Positions 11,455-23,757 are shown, counted from the first letter of the stretch. The stretch: DNA of 64,000 bases from Puccinia triticina (GCF_026914185.1 NC_070569.1:5084001-5148000), one strand, 5' to 3'. Translations and numbers: made by a program. The notes: generated by a model not told the origin, from the sequence alone.

Positions 11455-13561
11455 AAAAAAGGACGATCTTCAGTAGGATCCTCTTGGAGCCGTGCCGCAT
11501 GAGTCAACACGGCCTTGCGGCCGTGGCCTGGAAAGTCCCGCTCCCAACGTCCGGAGCCGGTCGAGCACAGAGCCACTTCGATATTCCGACCGTTCGCATC
11601 AGGGATAACGATTTTCTCTCCTGACTGTGGATTGAAAGAAAGAGTAGCGGCAACGTCCATCAGGAACGGGCGTCCGAGAATCAAAGGGCCGTCGTTCCGC
11701 GTAATCCAGAAATGGCATGTCCGGTCGAAAGTCTTGCCCACTCGAATAGGTACGTCCTCAGCCACTCCGATCAACTCGCACGCCTGGTTATTGATTCCAT
11801 AAACGGCAGATTGAAAGTTTACCCTTGGGCTCAGATTGAACTTATTAGCCATCGTGTCGGAAATGAGATTAAGTTGAGATCCAGAGTCGATGAGCGGGGC
11901 CGCTGGCGTCTCATCGTCGCCAACAAGACAAGACAGATAACCCAACGGGCAAGAATACAGGTTAGGATCTCCTGCCAACTCTCGCACCTCGTCGCCTTCC
12001 GCCAACGTCCCAGAATTGACCTTGAGTTCTTCGGATCCGACCTCCACACGTCTGCGGGACACCCATTTCTTCACGCCTTCCGCCACCGCCGGCGAGATCG
12101 CCAACAGTTCCGAGACGGTAAGCTGGGGAACAGGCAACTCGAAAATCTTCTTGAGAGCCCCGTCCACCGCGTTCGGGTGCTCTCGGGCTACATCCCTTTC
12201 AAAACGAACTCTCAGCCCGGCAGGCTTCGCAGGCCCAGACGGACTATCTGGACGCGGGCCAGATGCCTCCTGAGGTACGCCTGTGCCAGGTCCTCTCTCG
12301 AAGAGCTCCGGCTCCTCCTCCATGGGCTGAGTCTCTTGATTATCCTTCGGGACGGAGGCGCGCCGAATCGGTCTCTTCGCGGCACTGCTGGGGACAGAAG
12401 GAGCCTTGTAGAGCTTCGGGTCCTCGTGACGTTTCCTTCCGGCCGGATCCGCTTCGTACACTCCAGAGAAAGACGACGAAGAAACAGCGGGCGGATACCA
12501 GGGCTGTAGAGAACCGCACCCCACCTTAAAGTCAGGCTGAGGCTCCGCTGTTGCTTGATTAGTCCTTGCCGGTTGGAAGGAAGCCACTACATGGCGAATC
12601 GGTCGAGTCGAGTCCCAGGGAATTAACGCTCCATTCGGAAGGAAGAAGTTTGTGCCCTTCTGTTCGACCAGGTGGTCGTCCTTATCCTTCTGCAGCTCAA
12701 AACATCTAGCGGTCCCGTGGCCTTCACGGTGACAGTAGAAACAGACCATCGGCGGGCGACCTCCCTGATTCTGAGACGACTTTCCGGGGGCCGCGGCGAG
12801 TTTCTGGTCTATCTTCTGCTCAAAAGCCTCAAACAGTCTGGACAACTCGTCCATGCTGGGAACTGCGGTCGAAGAAGGAACTGCATCTTTGGGGCGACGA
12901 TCAACACCCATTTTCTGCATAATCGCGTTGCCGTCTTGAAAAGGGGAAGCCGGCACTGGTTGCGCAGATTTGGATTCTTCGAAGGTGAGCGCCGTTTGCT
13001 CTCTCATGACCTCATCGGCCGTGTCCTTGAGCACCTTGAAAGCGGGAAGTTTGAAACGGTTATCGAGTGTAGTAACCATGGTCTTCTCCCTAATCAGCTT
13101 CTTCCTAATTTCATCCTGGACCATCGAAGAGAATGATTGATAATAGGAGTTGCGGATCTCCTCAATCGAGTCGATATGCGCCTTTGACAACAGATACGAT
13201 TGAATGGGCTCCCAAGATTGACGGAACACCTGGTAGTCCGCTGCCAAGGCTACACCGCCTTTCGCTGACCATTTCTGCACCAAAGCACTGAGATCCCGCG
13301 TCGTGAACCGGGCAGTATCCACTTGGCCCCAGTAAGCTATCATGGCCGCCTTCAGCTTCGGCCAGTCGGGGGGGTGAATCCTTCCAAAGTCTCGAGAACA
13401 TCCAAAAGGTCATCGTTGGCTAGAAACAGGCGAATTTGCTTTGCCATGTCGAGTTCCGTTGCCTCATCCAAGCTGGCTACCATCTCATACGTCTCAATGA
13501 ACCTTTCGACTTTGGTTCCATCGAAGCATAGCCTTTTGTTGGGCGCTTTGATCTTGACCAT
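11451..13561 (-). pseudogene. Gypsy 1 gag-protease, frameshifted
   Basis: It starts at ATG 13561 (KIKAPNKRLCFDG). The frame breaks at a run of seven G (13368-13374, C7 in sense), where the Gypsy 2 alignment predicts eight. The rest is open from 13343 to the TGA at 11451-11453. It has a capsid-like helical region, zinc knuckle CFYCHREGHGTARC, a Pro-rich linker and an aspartic protease with PLIDSGSQLNLISD and ILGRPFL. It ends at the slippery site shared with Gypsy 2. The C-run indel could be genuine decay or a base-calling error. Confidence 0.85.
11454..11460 (-). promoter_or_regulatory. -1 ribosomal frameshift slippery heptamer (Gypsy 1)
   Basis: In gag frame the sense sequence is CCT TTT TTA TGA, that is U UUU UUA followed at once by the gag UGA. 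Slipping back one base gives TTT TTT ATG and enters the pol frame, which lies at -1 to gag. The layout is identical in Gypsy 2. Confidence 0.8.
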
Positions 13562-13810
13562 TTTGACGACTCCTAAGATGAAAAAAAACGCAAACAGACG
13601 GCAGAGGGCGGCTCACAGCGTGGCGGGTGATGTTTTCAACGTGTATAGAAGGCCCTGGAGGTGCACAATGGAGGGGACTTACTTATAGCTCTCCTGTGCC
13701 CCGCGGCTGAAAACCTAAAGATGAACAATAGATAAGAGAAAAGAAAAAAAAAAAAAAAAGAAAACCGAGAATCCAGTCAAAGACCACTAGTCCGTCTCGA
13801 AATCCTGAGA

Positions 13811-13860
13811 CGAGACTGTAAATCTTGAGGTCGCTGGTTCGATCCCGGCTCGGGGGACCA
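13811..13860 (+). other. Gypsy 1 extended primer-binding site, 3' half of tRNA-Tyr(GUA)
   Basis: Read on the plus strand, these 50 nt are a complete tRNA 3' half. They comprise an anticodon stem (CGAGA/TCTTG) around loop CTGTAAA (anticodon GTA), a 5-nt variable loop, T stem GCTGG/CCGGC around TTCGATC, acceptor TCGGGGG, discriminator A and CCA. Two bases (AA) separate it from the LTR. No intron follows the anticodon and CCA is present, so it derives from mature tRNA. The same 50 nt occur in Gypsy 2 at 49732-49781. It is not a tRNA gene: the 5' half is absent. Confidence 0.88.
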
Positions 13861-13862
13861 AA

Positions 13863-14662
13863 TATGGACTCCTGTCGGGTCTGAGCTGTGGCAGTCGGTT
13901 GAGGGGATGGTGCTGAGTGCTGCCCTTGTCGGTGGTCCTGCGAAAATATCGGGAATAGTCAAACAGAAGTGATAGCGGTTGGGGGGGGGGGATTTGTTTG
14001 AGAGGGAACAAGGGGATGGAATACCCTCGGCGGTTTGGTTGGATGGAAAAACTCAGAAAAGAAACTCAGAGGGAAGCCGGCGCGGTCGTCGGAAACTCGG
14101 ATAGTGCTCAAAAGAAATAAACTCAGGAAGCTCGGGTACTCAAAACTCAAAAAAAAAAAAAAAAAAAAAGATACGGAGATGGATCGACACGATCCGGGAT
14201 CAATAAACTCTTAAAACTGTGATGATATCTTTCTGGGGGGAAGAGAGTACCATGCCGACCCCTCCTCTAAGTTCGGCTGAACTTAGATTCAGAGTCGGTG
14301 ACAGTCCATGCGACAGGCCCTCGTGCCCGCCGCGCGCGCGCTACAACCCGGGAAGAGAGAAACAGAGGCCGCAACACAGAAGGAAACACCACCACACAAC
14401 AAAACAAAGAAGACAGACACAACAAACAAACAAAAACTAAAAACCAAAACCAACCCGACTCCTGCACTCCCATCCAACGCGCGCAAAAGAGAAACAGCAA
14501 AGAAAAGAAAAAGAACAAGAAAGAAACCGGAACAGAAAACATTTCAAACATTGTAAATAGTGAGAGGAAAAAAAAAAGAAAGGGGAGGGGCGAGGCTTGA
14601 TGAAACCGGATATCTGAATTATTTCTTGTCTGATGCGGGCCTCCACCGAGTTGTCCACCACA
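13863..14662 (-). repeat. 5' LTR of Gypsy 1
   Basis: The open frame of Copia 1 RNase H runs straight into this LTR at 14662, which marks the insertion junction. Differences from the 3' LTR include GAGCTGTGG versus GAGCCGTGG and CCTTGTCGG versus CCTCGTCGG. Confidence 0.9.
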
Positions 14663-17600
14663 GCGTGAAGCTTCAAGAAGTTTCGTCGATCCCAGCCTTT
14701 TCGTGAATATGTCCGCGAGTTGATTATGTGTACTGGTCCATTGCAATTGAATGTTTTCTTCCCTGATGAGGTCATTCACGAAATAAAACGCCCGCTTGAG
14801 GTACTTTGTCTTTTTCTTTGAGGCGTTGTCAGAAGCAATGAGTATGGCAGCCTCATTATCAACGTGGATGGATTTATCAGGGTAATAATCTAGATCTTCA
14901 AGAATGTTGATTATATGTGATAAAATCTGGGAACCCTCCGATAGTGCAACATACTCTGCAGCACATGTTGACAGAGCCACAACCGTTTGGCGCCGGGATC
15001 CCCAAGCTACCGCATCCCCACAGTGAGTCAGCACATAACCAGTCGTCGACCTCTCATGCTCCCCTCCCCAATTCACATTGGTCCAAAGTCGTATTCCTTC
15101 ACCTTCAGCCTTATATTTCAATCCACGACCAATTGTCTTCTTCACATAACCAATCAAGGTATCCAAAGCTTTCCAATTCCTGTCCGAGGGACACGAACTA
15201 AACCGTGCTAACAAATTCACAGGAAATGACAGATCCGGCCGCGTACCGCTTGACAAATACATCAAAGAACCAATGATTGAACAAAACTGCGTGGCGTCTA
15301 CCGGATCACCCAACAATATTTCAAGGTCATCATCCGTCAGAGGGGAATCCTTCACGTAAGCCTGTCAATGGTATTTCTTAACGACTTGATCTGCTAGTAA
15401 CGTTTGACTCAATTCAACTGAGCCCTTTCCCACTTTGATGTCTATTCCCACTAGGCGTTCAATTGAGGACGACCATTTGATTTCTAAGTCCCGAGTCATA
15501 CCAATCCTCAACTCTTCGAGCAGCGATCCATCCGATGCCAGAGCGAACCCATCATCCACATGTAGCCAGATGATCACAAACCCCGATTCCTTTTTGAACA
15601 TGTACAAGGACGGCTCAATTTCACTAGCGACAAAACCGAGGCTTTCAACAGTCTTCTTGAAGAACTTCCACCAGCACCTCGCCGCCTGTTTAGTCCCATA
15701 CATCGCCTTTTTCAGTAACATAACTTTCCCCTTCAATTCAGGACAAATTTCGACTGGCGGCTGGACGTAAACTTCCTCCTCAATAGGGCTATACAGATAG
15801 GCCGAGCTAACATCAAAAGTCGCGGTAGGGAAGTGATGACGCAGGGCAATTGAGATGAGCAATCGGAGCGTATTCAACAAGGCAGTCGGTGCGTATGTCT
15901 CGTTGCAGTCTTCCCCCATACGTTGGTTGAATCCCTTTGCAACATACCTAGCACAGTCCTTATCGATTGATCCGTCTGTTTTCCTCTTGATGGAGAATAC
16001 CCAGCGCGCACCGAGCACTTTCATACCTCTGTGTGGTTCAACAGGTACCCAAACTCCAAGCTCTCCGAATTTACCCATTTCATAAGTCGCCGCCAACCTC
16101 CAATCATCTGCCTCAGAACCGGCCAACGCTGCCTTAATTGTCTTCGGCAACTCATGTTCAGGTCCGATGTTTAAATTGGCAAGGTGTCGTTCTTCTTCCG
16201 CCGCAATTTCCGCCGTTCGTTCTTCACCAAGTTGTAGGAGTATCTGATTCAAGATGAAATCCAAGTCTGATTTCTTAGTTTCTTTCTTCTTTACTGGCAA
16301 TTCTTGAAAATCGGGAAACTTGACGGAAGACGAGTGGACCATTCTCTTCTCACGGGGCAACCAAAACAGCCAACCGACACCAGCATCAGGATAACCCAGT
16401 AAGTGACCCTCTTGAGCTCTCTCATCAAGCTTCTTCCTCTTTTCCTTTGGTATATGCACCAACGCCTTTGCCCCAAAAGGATAGAGTGAATTCGGATCCG
16501 GATCAACCCCATAGAACAGCTGTACCGGACACTTCAATCCAGTCCTTGAATTTGGGATTTGATTATGCATGTACGCAGCCGTCGAATAGGCGTAACTCCA
16601 GAATTTTCGAGGGAGATCACTCTCATGGAGCATGGTTCTTGCCATATCGCCAAGAGTGCAATTCACTCTTTCAGCCTCGCCGTTCTGTTGGGGACTGTAG
16701 GGTGTGACGGGCGCTAAGACAACTCCAACAGCATCAAGCAAGGGTTGAAGTGAGTCAACGTATTCAGGGGCATTGTCGCAGCGGAGGTAGGCAGGGTATC
16801 TTCCAAATTTATTCTTGATCCGGTGCATCCACGACATTATTTTTGCTGGAACATCAGACTTTGCTATCATCGAGGTGCAAAAGGTATAGGTACTTGCATG
16901 GTCGCGCAATGTCACTATGTAACGTCTCCCACTGATGTCAAGCTCAAACGGACCAGCAACATCAGATACCATGAAGTCGAGGGGTTTATCACGAGGTATC
17001 TGAGTGCCTAATACCATTGCTTTCCGATCAATGCTCTTTGACTTTGCACAGCACTCACAGAAAAAAGACTTCCATTGAAGGTCGAGATCAGGGAAGTTAG
17101 CCTTGAGGTAAGACTTCACAATCTCTTCAGATGCGTGACCAAGACGGACATGCCACACGTAAGGTTCAAAAGATGGTACTTGTGTTACTTTCAATAGCTT
17201 GCCAACTTCTTCACTTGTCTTTAAATTCCAACAATAGTTATGAAAAACAGTCGAATAGGAATTATTTTTAGGATCAGACAAAGTTGCTTCAAGGCCGTTA
17301 TAAGTAAGTCTCCAGCCATCTGATAAAAGCCCCCCGGTAGAAAGTATAACCCCATCGACACCTGGCACATGATAAACCTTAGGAATCGTGATCACTCCCG
17401 TCGGTGTCGGAATTCGGACGGTGCCTATCCTGTTGACGGTGACGTTGCAATCCGAAACAGCCAGATAGAATGTGCGGGGTTTGATTAGCTTGCGCCCGGG
17501 AATGAAGAGTGGTGAGTTGCCACTCACATGGGCCGACGCGCCTGAGTCGAGTAATACACCATCCGAAGCTTCAGGAAAATCAACCTTGCGGACGTGATGT

Positions 17601-18888
17601 TCAGACTTTCTCGGTGGAATGTAGCTCGATGATTTCAACCGGTAATCTTGCGGTGGTGCTTCAATTTCTTGCATCGCTACAGCTCGCCAGAATTCAAGAC
17701 AATCAGGATACCAATGCCCGTTTTTGGAGCAGTACGCGCAAGTCGTCCCATGTTTGGCAGTTTGCTCTGGTGTTTGACCCTTCCCGCGGAAGTGATGAGC
17801 GCGGTCGACTGAAAACCTTGCGTGGTTCGTCTTGGGAAGATTGGGCGTAGTCGAGCGGCGTTGCGGAGAGATATACTTTTGAGGGCCGCGACCTTGGAAA
17901 GCACTGATTCGATCAAGGTCCATGGCGTGTGGGTCTGCGCCAGCTTTGGGCCGATGCTTGCTGGTCGCATACTGGATAACCGTAACAACTTCTTTCAGCA
18001 ACGGGGATTTCTTGGCATCCAGAGTTTGAGAGACGCTGAAGTCAAAGGTGAGGCTGTCGGTCCCAGCGGGAGGCTTGAAAGTGTTCTGAAGGAATATACC
18101 GAGAAGTTCATCTGCTGACATCTTCAGTTGTTTGACATCTGCACCGATCTGTGACCATTTAGCTAATGTCGCTTCGCTCGAGGGGTTGGGGTCAGTCATC
18201 AAGTCATAGACCTGATCAATCAGCCCGATTTTGTGTCTTCGATCCGAGTGTTGACACTGGGACGTGATGAACTCGTACAAGGCTTTCACAGTCTTGTGAG
18301 TTGTAGCACTGACAAGCGACAGGAGATCCGACTCGAGTGTGTTCCGGATCAAGCTATCCACGGTGGTGGACTCTTTGATTTCAAGACTATCGAACAGATT
18401 GGGGTCGTCGAGAAACGATGCGACTCGACTGAAGGCATGCATCAGAGTGCGGTCGAGGGCCTTTTTCCAGGGCTGGAAACGAACACCGTCACAGTCAAGG
18501 CTCGGATAGGACGGGTTGAGCTCCTTGTGCATGGCTATCGGAGTCTTCAGGAACTTGGCATAGATGATGTCCTGGCGGGTTTGCCGGATGGTACCACGGG
18601 CAGTCAACATTCCAGCGATTTGAGCGTTGAGATTGTTGATTTGTCCTTGAAGGACAGCTAACGCATCCGCCCCAGGGTCGTTGGCGCGAGGGTTGGCTTG
18701 GTTGTTTGGTTGTGCCATGATCGAGAGGGTGACGACCGGACAGCAGAAGTATGATTTTTAAGCTTAATTTATCTTTTTATTTCGTTAATCAGATTGATTT
18801 TTTTTTCTTTGTGCTGTCGCGGATATCACCAGCGAACGTAGTGCGTTCGGGGAGAACTTATTTGGAAAACACGCGGGTAGCGGACGAG

Positions 18889-18901
18889 CCGGCTTTTAAC
18901 C
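18889..18901 (+). other. Copia 1 candidate primer-binding site, tRNA-Lys(UUU) anticodon arm
   Basis: The bases abutting the 5' LTR are CCGGCTTTTAACC on the plus strand. They read as the right half of a tRNA anticodon arm: stem ..CCGG, 7-nt loop CTTTTAA (anticodon TTT), then CC pairing with GG. The position relative to the LTR matches the stronger case in Copia 2 base for base. The tRNA identity is inferred from the anticodon only. Confidence 0.5.
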
Positions 18902-19228
18902 TATAGAAAGCTCAGAGGAATCTGTACAGTGACAGCTTTTGAGTAAGCTAACCACGCGCGTAACCGTCTCCAATCTCGATATATTGCATGATAGAACTAA
19001 CCTGTACAGTGACAGCCTTTGAGTAAGCTAACCACGCGCGTAACCTTCTCCAATCTCGATGAGGAGAGAGAAGGGAGCCGGGGCGCGTGGCTATCTATAC
19101 CGGTACACAATAGATAGGGTTATGTGTACCGGTATCACAAGGTTAGGTCTAGTGCAGCTATATACATGATGAGTAGTATGTATATAGATATGAAACGCAT
19201 AATCTTGTCTAACACTCTAACACTAACA
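18902..19228 (-). repeat. 5' LTR of Copia 1
   Basis: Partner of 6135-6461, with the same length and the same internal 58-base duplication. It is followed on the right by TATGT, matching the left flank. Promoter and polyadenylation elements must lie inside, but no exact site can be assigned. Confidence 0.9.
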
Positions 19229-20346
19229 TATGTTTGATCGCCAGTGGCCCCCAGGGCTAGCTTAACTAAGCCTCTCGAACGGAGGGTCCGGGGGACCCCG
19301 CCCGGAGGGCTCTCCGTAGGAGAGGCTTATGAATAATGTCTGCAGGCTGGCAGACAAAGGAAGGATTTTCAATCCTAAAAACACAAAAACAAAATTTAAA
19401 ATTCACCAAAATATGTACAAGAAAAACTGAATAGACAGTTTTCTTGGCAGTGCTGATGGGCACCCTCCCCCAAGTTTTTGAGGCATAAACTCCAAAACTG
19501 ATTGAAGGAATCTGTTTTGGAGGTCAAAGGAATCCTGGAGGATATTCCATTGCACTGAAGATCCAATTTTGGATTTTCTGATAATATGCACAATTGAATA
19601 TCCTATCTGCAACAATTGGGTGGCTACAGGTGTAGGATCTGCAGATATCTGCAGGCTTGTGAATCCAATATCCACAAGGCATGATGGTTGTAATTCCTTG
19701 GTTTACATTTCTTTGTGTTTTTTTTATTTTTAAAACATTAGTACAGAAAAAATGATAAGGATTGAGGAGATGAGACCAGCGCCATTTGAAAGCTGAGATT
19801 GAGAAGTGTAATTTGGCTCTGGGGCAGGTCCACAGGAGCTGAGGGGGAGGCTGGGTGATGCTAAGTATTTTTCCTCCAGCCATTCATGATTTCTTTCTCA
19901 GCCAAAATTTTGACTTTGTGCACAAGTCCCTCCCTGCGGGAGGGGCCGCTTCGCGGCCAGCCACAGCGAGCCTCCCACCAGGGGGGACTTGTGTCAAGTT
20001 AGCCCCCAGGGTATCCTGAAACCCCGTAGAAACATCTGACACAAACGCCTAACAACCAGAGGCAAGACAGCTGGCATCGTCAGAGCTCAAAGAATTTCTC
20101 CTAATTACCGAAACGCCCGCAAACAGGGCCGTCAATGTCCTGAGAAGCTCCACAGTACCACATTCTTTTGACCATACACAGCTGAACGAAGCACGAACCT
20201 AGCAAGATTCAAGGACTTTAGAAGAGAAGAAGGAGCATTACTGAACATTTACTCAGGAACAATATCACACCCACTAGGAAAGAGAGGCTTCAGTGCCAGA
20301 GACGATCTCGAATCTTATTGGGGGCTCACCAATTCCACCAGCCGGG
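19229..20346. other. Intergenic with GC-rich hairpins
   Basis: The segment at 19271-19325 is an imperfect hairpin (CCTCTCGAACGGAG ... CTCCGTAGGAGAGG). The segment at 19918-19997 folds with ends GCACAAGTCC and GGACTTGTG and contains the inner hairpins CCCTCCCTGCGGGAGGG and GGCCGCTTCGCGGCC. These look like terminal or subterminal parts of a DNA transposon. The last 300 bases should include the lysophospholipase promoter. No gene seen. Confidence 0.45.
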
Positions 20347-23300
20347 ATGCTAAGCACCTTGCTGATTCTGTTGATTAGCTCGTGGACGCCACCAGGTTCC
20401 GGGGCCAAGAACTCTGCCCACAGGCGACGGGATTTGGCCATTGATTCAAGTCCCTCTGGAGGCTACGAGCCCATCGTGGTGCCGTGTCCGGCCAATCTCA
20501 CCGTTCGAGTAGCTGGAACCGATTCCGTACGTGTGGTTCTTAAGAGCTCGCACATCAAAGCCTTTGGTATATTTTAATCCAGCCATTCTCTGCCGTTTGA
20601 CGCAATTTGAAGGACTTCTTGAGTCAAAAGGAGGCCAACTACATCTCGCAGAAGGCCGCCAAGTCGACCAGCCTATGGGTGGCATATCTTACTCGGGCGG
20701 CCTTGGCAGATTTCGACGTTGCAAACTTCACCACTCGGAACCTTGTCGCGGGAGAGACCGTCCCGAACGTCGGCATAGCTATGAGTGGCGGCGGGAACCG
20801 GGCGCTCATCGGCGGCGCTGGAATGTTAGATGCATTCGACAACCGGAATCCAGATGCAGTAGATGCCGGAACTGGGGGCATTCTCCAGCTGGCCAACTAC
20901 ATCACTGGATTGTCTGGGTTAGTGAACTTCAAGCGCCGAGCTCAAAAAATAGACCAAACAAAAAATAAATCAAGAGATTAGAAAGCGCAAGCATTCATAC
21001 TGATCCCTTACTGATCCCCATTTTGTTGGCTCAGTGGTTCATGGTTAATAGGTTCCTGGTCAGTCGGCTTGACTTCAGGATGAACGGCCAACTCTGCTGC
21101 TCAAGGACATCGTCCAAAGCATTCGACGGCCCTTCACATAAACACTGATACCTTACACGTGTTTGTGCTACTTCTAGGGCGACGAGCAACTTCCCGACAT
21201 TCACCTCACTTAATCAAACGGTTTGGAGGTTGACAGAGGCAACTACTTATACCGATTGGAACTCATTTAAAAGATACCCCAAAGCTATCTTACAAGCCAA
21301 GAAGAAATCAAAGTCTGGCTTCCCGACGAGCCTGGTAGAGTTGAGTTCGATCCCATGTTTTCTTACCTTTTTTCCCTTGATAATCAATCGCCTTCTGACA
21401 GCACTCTTTCATGAACCAAATTTGTTTATTGTGGACTTATTTCCTCAGTATACAATCCTATTTCTTGTCACGTGGTTTGATGTACGTATTTCCAGTTGTA
21501 GGCTCTACCACACCTACAATAGGCTTGTTTGATAATAATACAGAATCGACCTTCTTGCTTTCCCACCACCAAGAAATGGCACTCACGAGGGCTCAAAAGT
21601 TCTTTTCTCCTCTATACGAAATACGACTGAATACATCAACCACGAAGCTCCTTTTCCCATCTTACTCTGTACCTCGCGGTAGGTTCACAATTTCCGAAGG
21701 CTTATCTAGGTTATCATCAAAACATTGGTCAGTGTTCCTGAATGACAGATTAAACTCATCCATTCAAAACAGGGTCAACGGCGTGTCTTTAATTACATCT
21801 GATACACCAATCTGTAAGTTGACCATAGTTTATCTTCAGCGGCATGCATCCTCCAGATGAAATTTGTGAAGAAGAAGAAAACCTTCTCAGGTTTCAATGC
21901 AGTAATGATGACCTGATGCTCACTTGGTTTACCTAACTTTGCTTAGACGAGTTCAACCCAGAAGAGTTTGGAGTATGTCATCCAACTCTGAAGGCTTTCA
22001 TTTCACTCGATGATCTGGGCTCGCGGATGGATGCCGGGAAACCAGCTAAGCAGGATTCTTGTGCCAAAGGTATTTATAAATTAGCTCGAAACTGAAGCAG
22101 GAAATCAAGGCGGCGAGGTTGACAAGCTTTCCTCTTTTCCGCCTTGTGCTCGTTTATTCAGGGTTCGACAATGCTGGATTTGTTATCGGTAAGTTGACGT
22201 CGCTTTTGCCTAACATTCTTTGATCACGTTCTTATTTTTATCATTCTTCCTTTTCGGAATGCGCAGGCGCTAGTAGCAATGTTCTGAGTCGGCCTGGGTT
22301 CCATAAATTCTCGTGGAAAAATATTTTGCCCGAGGCTTATGACAAAATGACGAAACACGTCTATGATGAAGCAATTGTACGTCCTGATCCACTGTCTCGA
22401 CGACAATCACATTCTCAGCAGCACGATCTCTGTGCCATCTGCGATCTCACGGTCTTACCCTACGATACTCCTCCTTTTCCATGCCCAGGTCCCTGTGAGC
22501 AGATTTATCAAATCATCATTTTCCGATTCCTCATCGAAGATCAACCTCACTCAGACAAAAATAAAACTTAATGAAAATGAAAATAGAATCCATTCTATCA
22601 CATGGGATTGAGCTCTAAAAACGGCAGCGGTTATCCAGAACGAGAAAGTAAGAATCTGTACCTTGCTGACGGCGGGTGGGGTGGTGAAATTTTACCATTC
22701 TGGCCTCTTCTTCAACCGGATAGAAAACTGGACGTGATCTTTGCCTTAGATTTCGTAAGCATTTCGATAGGTTTCGCTCTATCCCCACGCATCAACCTTT
22801 TCCTTTCCTTAAAACGACTTCGAGTTGCATTTCGCTGACTTGATTTCAAGTAAATTAAACAACAGACCGCTGATGGCCCAAGCATGTTCCACGGTTCATG
22901 TGAGATACACATTCACGAGCTCTTTGAGGCAAAATCGACGAGCTGACGGAGATCCAAATTTAGATCCCAATGGGACTAGTATTTATACCACCTACCAGAA
23001 GACCCAGGAAGAGGCGTACAAAAACATACATTTCCCAAAGTGAGTTCGCAAGGATCTCAAGCGGAACTCGCCGGACTGTCTGCTCTTATGACTTGGCTGA
23101 GCTTTTCGTGTTTGGTAATCTAGAATTCCTGAGATCGAGGGCCCGTTTACGGAGAAAGGCTTGGCTAAAAAACCATCCTTCTTCGGATGCAATGATACAT
23201 TGGCCCCCCTGATCGTTTACCTTCCTAATTATTTCGTCCTCACAGATACAAATCAAGCCACAATGAAAGCCGCTTATACTGTACGCACTAAGATTTTCCT

Positions 23301-23757
23301 TCCTATCATCCAAGAACCTCTGTGTAAATGTTTTGAAAGAAACTGATTTCATCTTAACATTGCTGACTGGAAATCAAAGGAAGGAGAAATTGATGCGTTT
23401 TTCAAAAACTCATTTGGTAAGTTTTCACTTGAGGATTTACTTGCATGTTCATAAATAAACGACTGTGAAGATACATTTTCGCCAAGATACATAAAATGAA
23501 GAAGATAAAGAAGAGTTGACGACATTCCATTTTAACTTAAACCAGCCATCGCGACGCAAACGGGTCCGGGAAAAGATTCGAACAATCTGCAATACGGGAT
23601 TGAATCAATGCAGACACTTTTTGGAAGAGCAGGGCCAATGACGCAGACCCGTTGGAAGCAGTGTCTGGCTTGTGCTTTGATCGACCGACAAGTTACCCGC
23701 AACAGAATGGAACGAACTCCCCAATGTCAGCTTTGCTTTGACAAATATTGCGCCTGA
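20347..23757 (+). CDS. Secreted lysophospholipase / phospholipase B (PLA2/PLB family)
   Basis: It hydrolyses acyl ester bonds of (lyso)phospholipids, probably secreted or wall-anchored (family knowledge). The start at 20347 gives signal peptide MLSTLLILLISSW. Phase-consistent exons: 20347-20526, 20613-20917, 21035-21058 (24 nt), 21178-21334, 21544-21678, 21773-21813, 21947-22069, 22162-22188, 22267-22376, about 22611-22754, about 22949-23039, 23124-23280, 23380-23416 and 23546-23757. Motifs: SGGGNRALIGGAG, GLSGGSWLIGSW (across a junction), APFPILLC, FNPEEFG, GFDNAGFVIGASS, LADGGWGGE, FPLLQPDRK-like FWPLLQPDRK, PSFFGC and the Cys-rich C-terminus CLACALIDRQ ... CQLCFDKYCA. Not resolved: an exon between 21335 and 21543, exon(s) between 22377 and 22610, and the junction near 22754-22949. 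No certain inactivating lesion was found. Confidence 0.9.

Larger units (their letters stand above)
6509..14662 (-). mobile_element. Gypsy 1, Ty3/Gypsy LTR retrotransposon nested in Copia 1
   Basis: An 8.15-kb element with LTRs of 804 and 800 bp, flanked by the 4-bp duplication GCGT (6505-6508, 14663-14666), inserted in the last codons of the Copia 1 polyprotein. In sense orientation the LTRs begin TGTGGTGG and end CCATA. Order: 5' LTR, tRNA-Tyr primer site, leader, gag with zinc knuckle and protease, -1 frameshift site, pol (RT-RNaseH-INT), 3' LTR. The LTRs differ by a handful of substitutions plus one 12-base indel in the ACAGGCTGCGCG repeat. Gag carries a frameshift and pol a stop, so it is defective. 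Confidence 0.92.
6484..18718 (-). pseudogene. Copia 1 gag-pol polyprotein, interrupted
   Basis: A single frame runs from ATG 18718 to the Gypsy 1 insertion at 14663 and resumes at 6504 to a TGA at 6484-6486, about 1358 codons. Domains in order: gag with zinc knuckle CAYCSKNGHWYPDC, protease LLDSGASAHVSG, integrase HHCC region (RLGHASEE ... CECCAKSKS) and core with SDVAGPF, RCDNAPEY and SPQQNGEAER, reverse transcriptase with RYVAKGFNQ and WLHVDDG, and RNase H with RPDLSFPVNLLARF. Defects: an in-frame TGA at 15365-15367 between RT and RNase H; the RNase H catalytic Asp position reads NVNWGGE where Copia 2 has DASWGGE; and the 8-kb insertion at the C-terminus. The element is inactive in cis. Confidence 0.9.
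6135..19228 (-). mobile_element. Copia 1, Ty1/Copia LTR retrotransposon split by Gypsy 1
   Basis: Near-identical LTRs of about 327 bp lie at 6135-6461 and 18902-19228, flanked by TATG (TATGT if the LTR starts one base later). The reading direction is minus, so the 5' LTR is on the right. A polypurine tract (CTTGGGAGGGGG) precedes the 3' LTR, which starts TGTTAGTG. The element body is 14663-18901 plus 6462-6508, separated by Gypsy 1. Removing Gypsy 1 and one GCGT duplication restores an element of about 4.9 kb. The domain order gag-PR-INT-RT-RNaseH identifies Ty1/Copia. Confidence 0.92.

Noticed and set aside
8200..13136. Plus-strand frames of 100-265 codons across Gypsy 1 (and similarly Copia and Gypsy 2)
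   Set aside because: They are antisense shadows of gag and pol. No independent domains or splice signals.
13811..13860. tRNA-Tyr gene
   Set aside because: Only positions 27-76 are present. No D arm or 5' acceptor precedes it, and it sits exactly at the primer-site position of an LTR element in two places.
21059..21177. Frameshift or stop in the lysophospholipase after GLSGGSW
   Set aside because: A GT-AG intron (GTCAGT ... CTTCTAG) in the right phase removes the apparent TGA and joins GSW to ATSNFPTF. No lesion is needed.
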